A stretch of 15,457 bases of DNA, taken from positions 1 through 15,457 of the forward strand of contig JAFAGO010000040.1 of NCBI GenBank assembly GCA_023422635.1, written 5' to 3'. This DNA comes from Bacteroidota bacterium. Its GTDB lineage: Bacteria > Bacteroidota > Bacteroidia > Flavobacteriales > Weeksellaceae. Position 1 is the first letter of the stretch. Every line of letters begins with the position of its first letter. Positions 7,391 to 13,662 of this stretch are shown here, piece after piece. The notes under the pieces are model-generated. The model searched no databases and was not told where the DNA came from. It saw only the letters and a program-made list of their open reading frames with translations. The position numbers and the translations under genes were made by a program.

Positions 7391-8224
7391 ATGCAGAAGA
7401 TAAAGTTGGCTTTGCTCGATATGAATAACAACCACACGAATCAAGGAATGCGAAATATTACGGAAATTTCAGAAGCTTTTCGAATGAATTCAAAAGAGGA
7501 AGTGGAAATCCAGCAATTCGATGTGCGTTACAAAAATGAACTTCCTAACATCAGCGAGTTTGATATCTTTATTTCTTCTGGTGGACCAGGAAATCCTCAT
7601 CCAGAAGGCTACGAATGGGAAAAACCGTATGCAGAATTTTTAGATGCCGTTTTTCAGCACAACCTTTATCACGAAAAGAAAAAGTATCTATTTCTAATTT
7701 GTCACTCCTTTCAACTCGCCAGCATTCATTGGAAATTAGGGAATATCTGCAAAAGAAAATCGTATTCTTTCGGAGTAATGCCAATCCATAAAACTTCCGA
7801 AGGCAAAGAAGAATTTCTTTTCAAAAATCTTCCTGATCCTTTCTATGCAGTAGATTCCAGAGCATTTCAATTTATCGAGCCGAACGAAAATCGATTTGAA
7901 GAATTGGGAATGAAGATTGTTGCTTTGGAAAAAGTTCGTCCGCATATTCATTTGGAACGAGCCATTATGGCGATTCGATTTTCTGATGAAATTTTTGGAA
8001 CTCAGTTTCATCCCGAAGCCAATCCTGAAGGATTCTTAAAGAATCTAGAAGATGACGCGAATAAAAATGCGATGATCGACAATTTCGGGATGGAAAAATA
8101 TTTAGAAACCATCGACAGAATGGATGATCCTGATAAAATTGTACTTACGCAAACACAGATTTTACCCCGATTTTTAGAAGATGCCAAACAAAAAATTTCG
8201 GAAAAAGCATATAGCACTTGCTGA
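7391..8224 (+). CDS. Stand-alone class I glutamine amidotransferase (GMP-synthase-like GATase)
   Basis: 277 residues from the ATG at 7391. The reading frame is open back to a TTG at 7355, but that codon sits in a promoter-like box and adds unrelated residues, so ATG is preferred. The catalytic triad is intact: Cys104 in LICHSFQLA, and His207 and Glu209 in TQFHPEANPEG. SSGGPGNP (62-69) forms the oxyanion/glutamine-side loop. The nucleophile elbow reads C-H-S-F-Q instead of the common C-x-G-x-Q. About 65 helical-looking residues follow the triad. No synthetase domain is fused, so the enzyme either feeds ammonia to a neighbouring ligase or works as a gamma-glutamyl hydrolase, as the PuuD-type relatives do. 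The cluster context fits both. It is cytoplasmic and ends in a C-terminal Cys. Confidence 0.85.
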   Translation: MQKIKLALLDMNNNHTNQGMRNITEISEAFRMNSKEEVEIQQFDVRYKNELPNISEFDIFISSGGPGNPHPEGYEWEKPYAEFLDAVFQHNLYHEKKKYLFLICHSFQLASIHWKLGNICKRKSYSFGVMPIHKTSEGKEEFLFKNLPDPFYAVDSRAFQFIEPNENRFEELGMKIVALEKVRPHIHLERAIMAIRFSDEIFGTQFHPEANPEGFLKNLEDDANKNAMIDNFGMEKYLETIDRMDDPDKIVLTQTQILPRFLEDAKQKISEKAYSTC

Positions 8225-8247
8225 TTCATCAATGGAAAAGAATTACT

Positions 8248-8277
8248 TTGAAAAACCGTGATCGTGCGGAATTTTTG
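8248..8277 (+). promoter_or_regulatory. Candidate internal promoter upstream of the permuted ATP-grasp gene
   Basis: TTG (8248-8250) is followed after exactly 19 bp by AATTTTTG (8270-8277). This fits the flavobacterial consensus TTG-N19-TAnnTTTG with a single mismatch (A for T). The start codon at 8304 lies 26 bp downstream, giving a short leader. It suggests that the last gene of the cluster can be expressed separately. Confidence 0.5.
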
Positions 8278-8303
8278 TAGCACCAAACACCCAATCACAA
8301 ATT

Positions 8304-9488
8304 ATGATTCCAACATACAGAGAAGAATTCAATACTGAGTATACGCCAGAAAAGTATGCAAAAATGCTTGAAATCGTAAAGGAGAAATCGGGTGGTTACG
8401 ATACTCTTTTTCGCGTTTCCGAAAGTCCGATTTTCTTAACCGAAGATTTTCGAGAAAAACTAGAAGACGCCTGCGAAAGCATCATTACTCAAATTAAAAA
8501 CATGAGCAATGAAGAACTTCGAAAAGCCATTCCTGCAGATCACGCCGTTCCCAACGATACTGCGCAACCTCATTTCTTCACCATTGATTTTGGAATTTGC
8601 GAGAATGAACAAAAAGAAATAATTCCTCAACTTATTGAATTACAAGCGTTTCCCACCTTGTACGCCTATCAAAAAGAATTGCAAAATGCGCTTTTAAAAA
8701 CCTATCCTTTTCTGAACCGAATAAAAAATCAAGTTTCTGATGAGGACTATTATCACGAATTGCGAAAATTGTTAATTGGCGACGAAAATCCGGAAAACGT
8801 TGTTCTTCTTGAAATTCATCCTGAAAAACAAAAAACCAATATTGATTTTTATCTTACCGAAAAAATTCTTGGTGTAAAAATCGTGAATTTAACCGATGTT
8901 AAGAAAGACGGCAACAAGCTTTATTATGAGAACAACGGAACTTTAACACGCATTAAAAGAATTTATAACCGTGTTATTTTTGATGAGTTGGATCGAATCC
9001 CAAACTTGAATCTTGCATTTGATTTTCGAGAAGAATTGGATGTGAAATGGATTACGCATCCCAATTGGTTTTTTAAAATTTCAAAGTATTTGCTTCCTCA
9101 ATTGAAACATCAATATGTACCCAAAAGTTATTTTCTTAAAGATTTTCCAGAAACCGAAAACCTTGAAAACTTCGTCTTGAAACCTTTATTTTCATTTGCT
9201 GGAAGCGGTGTAAATCTTCATCCTACGAAAGAAATTTTAGAAACAATTGAAGATCGAGAAAATTATATTTTGCAACGCAAAGTGAATTACGCTCCACTTT
9301 TTAAAGACATCAATGGAGAATTTTCAAAGGCAGAAGTTCGACTTCTTTATATTTGGCAAGAAGATGAAGATCGTCCGAAACTCATGGAACATTTGGCGCG
9401 AATGACGAAAGCTGAAATGGTAAATGTAGATTTCAATAAAAAAGATGCCATCTGGATTGGCGGTACTACTGCTTTTTTTGGAGAATAA
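8304..9488 (+). CDS. Probable circularly permuted ATP-grasp protein (glutathionylspermidine-synthase-like)
   Basis: 394 residues, no signal peptide. The ATP-grasp landmarks appear in permuted order. The metal-binding strand comes early: Asp95 in TIDFGI and Glu112 in LIELQAF, where E-L-Q stands for the usual E-x-N. A pre-ATP-grasp-like domain follows (about 160-235, ending in RIYNRVIFDEL). The ATP-binding Lys293 in FVLKPL and the loop FSFAGSGV (296-303) come late. They are followed by YILQRKV (321-327), Arg346 in EVRLLYIW, and a C-terminus rich in small residues (WIGGTTAFFGE). This order is known for glutathionylspermidine-synthase-like and CP-ATP-grasp families. Activity is not certain because Gln114 replaces the usual Asn. 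It is the last gene before the terminator, 79 bp after the amidotransferase gene. A third amide-bond-forming step is the simplest guess; a non-catalytic role is possible. Confidence 0.65.
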   Translation: MIPTYREEFNTEYTPEKYAKMLEIVKEKSGGYDTLFRVSESPIFLTEDFREKLEDACESIITQIKNMSNEELRKAIPADHAVPNDTAQPHFFTIDFGICENEQKEIIPQLIELQAFPTLYAYQKELQNALLKTYPFLNRIKNQVSDEDYYHELRKLLIGDENPENVVLLEIHPEKQKTNIDFYLTEKILGVKIVNLTDVKKDGNKLYYENNGTLTRIKRIYNRVIFDELDRIPNLNLAFDFREELDVKWITHPNWFFKISKYLLPQLKHQYVPKSYFLKDFPETENLENFVLKPLFSFAGSGVNLHPTKEILETIEDRENYILQRKVNYAPLFKDINGEFSKAEVRLLYIWQEDEDRPKLMEHLARMTKAEMVNVDFNKKDAIWIGGTTAFFGE

Positions 9489-9512
9489 TGAGCCTTATTT
9501 TCTAAGTATTTT

Positions 9513-9524
9513 TTTATTCGAACC
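9513..9524 (+). repeat. 12-bp direct repeat, copy 1
   Basis: TTTATTCGAACC here recurs exactly at 9710-9721, with 185 bp between the copies. The block between them holds both hairpins of this intergenic region. Confidence 0.5.
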
Positions 9525-9564
9525 TTGCCAAGGTTAATTTGCGATGCATATTATCTTGACAAGG
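9523..9564. repeat. Imperfect inverted repeat in the convergent intergenic region
   Basis: CCTTGCCAAG (9523-9532) and CTTGACAAGG (9555-9564) pair over ten positions with one mismatch around a 22-base loop. The first arm also lies in its own palindrome, AACCTTGCCAAGGTT (9521-9535). It could support termination or be a protein-binding site; no T-run follows on either strand. Confidence 0.45.
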
Positions 9565-9587
9565 CTTTCTTTATCTTTATGGATTTC

Positions 9588-9608
9588 GCCACTTCGTGGC
9601 TTTTTTTT
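9588..9608 (+). terminator. Rho-independent terminator of the ligase cluster
   Basis: GCCAC (9588-9592) and GTGGC (9596-9600) form a stem with a TTC loop, followed directly by eight T. It lies 100 bp after the last cluster gene. It works in the + direction only: read the other way no T-run follows, so the convergent receptor gene must end elsewhere. Confidence 0.8.
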
Positions 9609-9709
9609 CCGAAAATTCACCAATAAAAATAACTTATCAAATCTTTATTTCTTTAACCCAACAATTACCACATAATTATTTCATAGACAGGAGTACATCC
9701 TATTCTTTA

Positions 9710-9721
9710 TTTATTCGAACC
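9710..9721 (+). repeat. 12-bp direct repeat, copy 2
   Basis: Second exact copy of TTTATTCGAACC, just beyond the 3' end of the receptor gene. See the copy at 9513-9524. Confidence 0.5.
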
Positions 9722-9739
9722 CAAGACATTATTTTAGAC

Positions 9740-11851
9740 CTAACTTCCTGTTCTTCTGAGTTGTTCTTGGACTTCCGCGTCTCTCACACTGTCGTCCACT
9801 TCCCTGCCGGATTTAAAATAATAAGAAAAAGAAAGGGAAAAAGAACGCGTTTTGAATTTCAGATAATTGCGTTGGTAGATTCCATTGATGTTCAGTTTGT
9901 CTTTTGAACGTTCAGTATTAAAAATATCATCCACTCCGGCACTGATTTTGGCCTTTCCCTTCCAAATCGGAACAGAAATATAGGCACTGCTGGTGAAATT
10001 TCCGTAATCGTAAATGTACCTGTACTGCGATGGGGAAGTATAGGAAAAATTAAGATCCAATGCAATGTTCGAAGGAAGTATAAAACTTTGTGTACTCTCT
10101 CCTCTGAAATAAAAGGTTTTGTAGAAATCCGAAGTTTCCGGCAGGCGAAAATCCTGATAAATGAAATTAAATTTGTTGTACGATTTCCAGAAACTGGTAA
10201 ATTTTATCGGAATACTGAGATTTACAAGTGCATAATTCTGGAATCCTGCGTTTTCAGGTTTTCTGAAAATATTTCCATTTTCAATAACCCTCGGAATGCT
10301 TACAATATTATCCACAGAATAGATATATTGCAGGATCAGTGAATATTTTTGCTTAAAAGTATAACCGGTTTGTGCAACATAAGAAGTTACGGGTTTCAGC
10401 TTTTCATTTCCCGATGAATATTCATTCGGTGGCTGAAAAAACAAGGTAGGATCATAACTGTAAAAACTTGGTCGCCGTATTCTTTTTCCCAAATGGAAGT
10501 AAACCGAATTATTTTTATTAACAGCCCATGAAAGCATTGCAGTAGGCAAAAAACTATTATAATTCTGGTTTCCTGAAAAACCTTTCTGGTTGCTGAATTT
10601 ATCATCGGTATATTCATTACGAACGCCAAAAGTATAGGTAAATTTTCCAGCTTGTAGTTTGTATTTCAGATAGGCAGCATAAATATTCTCATAAAGATTG
10701 AACCGTTGCGAATTGGCTTCTTCAAATATTTCATCCTTAAAATAATCCAGAACATTCAGATTGGAACTGTATGAATATTTTAGCCCTAAATCCAGTTGAT
10801 TGTTTTCATCGAACACTTTTTTGTAATCGGCAGAGGAAGTAAAAATTCCGTAATACAAACGTGTATTTTGCTGCAAATCCAGTGAAGAATGCAAATCGGA
10901 ATGATAATAATCACTCATGCTGTGAAAAGGAATCCGGAAATAATCAGTAGCATAATCGGTATTGAATGTAAGCGAACTCCCTTTATCATCGGGCTTATAT
11001 GAATAATTTAGGGAAAAAGTATGGGTGTCGTCCAGATTTTGATAGCGATTGCGGATCAATGCTTTACTGTCGGAAACCGTTGCCGTTTGGAAATGATAAT
11101 CCAAATCGCGTTTTTTGTTCAAATCTTTATCTACGGTATAGTCGTAAAGAAAACTCAGAACATTGCGGTCATTGAATTCATAATCCACATTAAGGATAGC
11201 GGAATAGCCCTGCCTTTTTAAAGAAAAAACTTCAGTTCCGGTACGAAGGATTTCATCCTGAATATTCATCATGCTGTTTCCCCGGGCAATTGAAAAAGCG
11301 TCCCAATAATTTCCGGAAGCATAGATCCTGATTTTCTTAATGGTGGCAACAAAAGTTGCATCAAAGTTTTTCCCGAATTTGTCGGCACGATATTCAGATC
11401 CTGCTTTTGCAGAAGCCTGCAATCCTTCTACTTTTCGGGTATTGATAATGATTTGAGCATCGTATTTACTTTCCATTGAAGCATCAGGACGGTCGTTGAT
11501 TTCAATATTTTTAATGCTTTTCGCATCAATGGATTTCAGGAATGCTTCCCATTGCACTTTATTGATTTTTATTTCTTTCCCGTTCAGAATCAGCTGAATG
11601 CGATCGCTTCCCAAAACAGTTAATCCGTCCATATTGGGCGCAAAAGATAAAACCCGGAAAGCATTGTCTTTTTCCTCCAGATCACTTCCCGCAACATTCA
11701 GTACAATCCCTTTTTCAGTATGTTCCACGGGTTTCTTTTTGCCCTGCAAAGTGATTTCCTGAATTTGTTTAGTTTTGAGTGTATCATTTTCCTGAGCAAA
11801 AAAGGAAAAAAATGGAAAACACATCCATAAAAACAGTAAAAATTTCTTCAT
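9740..11851 (-). CDS. TonB-dependent receptor-like outer-membrane beta-barrel (OMP_b-brl_3 type)
   Basis: 703 residues. The N-terminus MKKFLLFLWMCFPFFSFFAQ is a typical signal peptide. A TonB-box-like stretch (IQEITLQGKK) follows, then a plug domain (about 45-145: ILNGKEIKI, IKNIEINDRPDASMESKYDAQIIINT) and a long barrel of alternating aromatic strands. The barrel does not end on the usual terminal Phe; it has a charged tail (REVDDSVRDAEVQEQLRRTG), as in other members of this family that I recall. No carboxypeptidase-D-like leader domain is present between the signal peptide and the plug. No SusD partner or TonB/ExbBD gene is nearby, so the cargo (peptide, metal complex or other) cannot be told. 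A good -7 element lies 17 bp before the ATG, so it is probably transcribed separately from rarA, 93 bp upstream. Confidence 0.88.
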   Translation of the reverse strand: MKKFLLFLWMCFPFFSFFAQENDTLKTKQIQEITLQGKKKPVEHTEKGIVLNVAGSDLEEKDNAFRVLSFAPNMDGLTVLGSDRIQLILNGKEIKINKVQWEAFLKSIDAKSIKNIEINDRPDASMESKYDAQIIINTRKVEGLQASAKAGSEYRADKFGKNFDATFVATIKKIRIYASGNYWDAFSIARGNSMMNIQDEILRTGTEVFSLKRQGYSAILNVDYEFNDRNVLSFLYDYTVDKDLNKKRDLDYHFQTATVSDSKALIRNRYQNLDDTHTFSLNYSYKPDDKGSSLTFNTDYATDYFRIPFHSMSDYYHSDLHSSLDLQQNTRLYYGIFTSSADYKKVFDENNQLDLGLKYSYSSNLNVLDYFKDEIFEEANSQRFNLYENIYAAYLKYKLQAGKFTYTFGVRNEYTDDKFSNQKGFSGNQNYNSFLPTAMLSWAVNKNNSVYFHLGKRIRRPSFYSYDPTLFFQPPNEYSSGNEKLKPVTSYVAQTGYTFKQKYSLILQYIYSVDNIVSIPRVIENGNIFRKPENAGFQNYALVNLSIPIKFTSFWKSYNKFNFIYQDFRLPETSDFYKTFYFRGESTQSFILPSNIALDLNFSYTSPSQYRYIYDYGNFTSSAYISVPIWKGKAKISAGVDDIFNTERSKDKLNINGIYQRNYLKFKTRSFSLSFSYYFKSGREVDDSVRDAEVQEQLRRTGS

Positions 11852-11867
11852 CTGCTTCTTTTAAACC

Positions 11868-11875
11868 CAAAATTA
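11868..11875 (-). promoter_or_regulatory. -7 promoter element of the receptor gene (TAATTTTG)
   Basis: On the - strand TAATTTTG matches TAnnTTTG perfectly and ends 16 bp before the receptor ATG. The nearest TTG upstream is 24 bp away, slightly longer than the usual 17-23 bp. The leader would be about ten bases long. Confidence 0.55.
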
Positions 11876-11944
11876 GAAAGAGTAAAGGCTTAAAAGTGAC
11901 AAATATTCAAAACAATGACAGAAATCATGTGAAAATAGTAATTT

Positions 11945-13222
11945 TCAATATTTCCCTTTCCATTTTTTAGAAAGTTGTTCGCGAATTTTCTTTTCGGTTG
12001 AATTATCACCGGGTTCGTAAAATTTTGTTCCCGAAATTTCATCAGGCAAAAATTCTTGATCTACAAAATTACCTTGGTAAGAATGGGCATATTTGTATTC
12101 TTTACCATAATCCAAATCTTTCATCAATTTGGTTGGCGCATTTCGTAAATGTAATGGCACAGGAAGATTCCCAGTTTTTTTCACAAAAGCCAATGCTTCA
12201 TTAATTGCCGAATAGGTGGAATTCGATTTTGGCGAAACCGCAAGATAAACTGCAGTTTCACTGAGAATAATTCGGGCTTCTGGATTACCGATAACATTGA
12301 CTGCCTGAAAACAATTATTCGCCATGATCAAGGCATTTGGATTTGCTAAACCAATATCTTCGGAAGCCAATATCAACATTCTTCTCGCGATAAATTTAAT
12401 ATCTTCCCCACCATCCAACATTCTGGCTAACCAATATACCGCACCATTGGGATCGCTACCACGCATCGATTTTATAAATGCTGAAATAATATCGTAGTGT
12501 TGTTCTCCATTTTTATCGTATATCGCCATGGTTTCCTGCAAAACAGAAAGCACATCTTCATTCGAAATTTCCTTTTTTCTTGAATTTTTAAATTGATTTA
12601 AAACCAATTCAACAGAATTAATGAGTTTGCGCGCATCACCACCCGAATATTGAATGAAAGCCTGTTGATCTTTAATAGTAAAAGAAGTCCCTTCCGATTG
12701 GTTGTATTTTTCTAATGCAATAGCGACAAGCTCTTCCAACTTCTCGTAGGTTAACGATTTCAAAACGTACACTTGCGAGCGTGAAAGCAATGCAGAAACG
12801 ACTTCAAAACTTGGATTTTCGGTTGTTGCACCAATTAAAACAACCCAACCTTTTTCCACCGCGTGCAGCAAAGAATCTTGTTGCGATTTATTAAAGCGAT
12901 GAATTTCATCAATAAATAAAATCGGCGATTTTCCAGAAAATAGATTTTGCTTTTTGGCTTCTTCAATTACTTCGCGAACTTCTTTTACACCAGAAGAAAC
13001 CGCAGAAAGTTTAAAAAATTTTCTTCCCGAATTTTCTGAAATAATTTCAGCCAATGTGGTTTTACCCGTTCCTGGAGGTCCCCAAAAAATAAGAGAATTT
13101 AACGTATCATTTTCTAGCATTTTTCGGATCGTTCCGCTTTTACCGGTAAGATGTTCTTGTCCTAAAACTTCATCTAATGTTTTCGGACGGAGTATTTCGG
13201 CAAGAGGAATATTGTGGCTCAA
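11945..13222 (-). CDS. rarA: Replication-associated recombination protein A (AAA+ ATPase)
   Basis: 425 residues, normal for RarA/MgsA, the bacterial relative of WRNIP1/Mgs1 that acts at stalled replication forks together with SSB. Walker A is GPPGTGKT (48-55), Walker B is ILFIDEIHRF (101-110), sensor 1 lies in GATTENPSFEV (131-141), the arginine finger is Arg148 in SRS, and sensor 2 is Arg198 in GGDARK. The C-terminal tetramerisation region is complete, with DPNGAVYWLARMLDGGED in it. The start is a TTG: the frame has a stop two codons earlier and no ATG, and the encoded N-terminus (SHNIPLAEILRPKTLDEV) fits the family. yidD diverges from it 169 bp away. Confidence 0.96.
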   Translation of the reverse strand: MSHNIPLAEILRPKTLDEVLGQEHLTGKSGTIRKMLENDTLNSLIFWGPPGTGKTTLAEIISENSGRKFFKLSAVSSGVKEVREVIEEAKKQNLFSGKSPILFIDEIHRFNKSQQDSLLHAVEKGWVVLIGATTENPSFEVVSALLSRSQVYVLKSLTYEKLEELVAIALEKYNQSEGTSFTIKDQQAFIQYSGGDARKLINSVELVLNQFKNSRKKEISNEDVLSVLQETMAIYDKNGEQHYDIISAFIKSMRGSDPNGAVYWLARMLDGGEDIKFIARRMLILASEDIGLANPNALIMANNCFQAVNVIGNPEARIILSETAVYLAVSPKSNSTYSAINEALAFVKKTGNLPVPLHLRNAPTKLMKDLDYGKEYKYAHSYQGNFVDQEFLPDEISGTKFYEPGDNSTEKKIREQLSKKWKGKY

Positions 13223-13342
13223 AATTTAGGATTTACAATTTGAATTCTATCTTTGATGATTTAAGAATTTATTCTTTTGGATGTTTATCGTAACAAATTC
13301 CGAAATCGGATACTTACTGAAGGTAAGATTTTTTTGACTACA

Positions 13343-13350
13343 CAAATTTA
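13343..13350 (-). promoter_or_regulatory. Candidate -7 element for rarA (TAAATTTG)
   Basis: Read on the - strand, TAAATTTG matches TAnnTTTG. It lies about 120 bp before the rarA start, which would give a long leader. No TTG at the -33 distance was found. Confidence 0.35.
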
Positions 13351-13375
13351 CGGTTATTTTTAATTTTTTTTAAAG

Positions 13376-13383
13376 TATTTTTG
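13376..13383 (+). promoter_or_regulatory. -7 element of yidD-lgt (TATTTTTG)
   Basis: TATTTTTG matches TAnnTTTG exactly and ends eight bases before the TTG start of yidD. Transcription would begin at or within a few bases of the start codon, so the mRNA would be leaderless or nearly so. No -33 TTG at normal spacing was seen. Confidence 0.5.
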
Positions 13384-13391
13384 CAACTGTT

Positions 13392-13643
13392 TTGAAACTC
13401 ACATTCAACAAGATTATTACATTTCCTCTGGTAATTCTCATTCGGTTTTATCAATGGTTTATTTCGCCTTTGTTGCCCAAAAACTGCCGATACGAACCTA
13501 CTTGCTCGCATTATATGATTGAAGCACTTCAGGTTCATGGAATTTTTAAAGGATTTTGGTTAGGCGTTAAACGCATTGCCAGTTGTCATCCTTGGGGCGG
13601 AAGTGGTTATGATCCTGTTCCCCCGAAAAAATGTGAGCATTAA
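13392..13643 (+). CDS. yidD: Membrane protein insertion efficiency factor YidD
   Basis: 83 residues, the usual size. YidD is a small inner-membrane-associated protein that helps YidC/Sec insert membrane proteins. The family core is intact: IRFYQWFISPLLPKNCRYEP, TCSHYMIEAL, the GIFKGFWLGVKRI helix and the CHPWGGSGYDPVP end, with Cys residues in NC, TC and SC. A TTG start at 13392 was chosen because the frame contains an upstream stop at 13371 and the only in-frame Met falls inside the conserved core. It lies 19 bp upstream of lgt and is probably co-transcribed with it. Confidence 0.93.
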   Translation: MKLTFNKIITFPLVILIRFYQWFISPLLPKNCRYEPTCSHYMIEALQVHGIFKGFWLGVKRIASCHPWGGSGYDPVPPKKCEH

Positions 13644-13662
13644 TTTATTAAACCAAACAAAT

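Noticed and set aside
3166..8224. C-terminal Cys shared by the first ATP-grasp ligase and the amidotransferase, as a carrier or modification signal
   Set aside because: Two cases with different preceding residues are easily chance, and the other cluster proteins do not share it.
9521..9535. tRNA T-arm-like GGTTCGAA on the - strand, and again near 9715, as tRNA or attachment-site remnants
   Set aside because: The flanks do not form a T-stem, and no other tRNA arm is present at either place.
9596..9907. A + strand gene opposite the receptor 3' end
   Set aside because: It begins inside a terminator stem, overlaps the receptor gene antisense, and its translation resembles no family.
9740..11851. 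Receptor gene as a horizontally acquired segment
   Set aside because: A few sampled lines gave about 38-40% GC, against 23-52% in the ligase cluster and 37-38% in rarA, so no clear contrast was seen.
13313..13334. CTTACT-GAA-GGTAAG hairpin followed by T-run, as a terminator or attenuator before yidD
   Set aside because: The stem is short and A/T-rich, and the probable yidD promoter lies downstream of it, so no + strand transcript is expected to reach it.
13576..13662. Upstream extension of lgt by 29 residues
   Set aside because: It overlaps yidD and would bury the signal peptide; the ATG at 13663 follows an ordinary A-rich leader.
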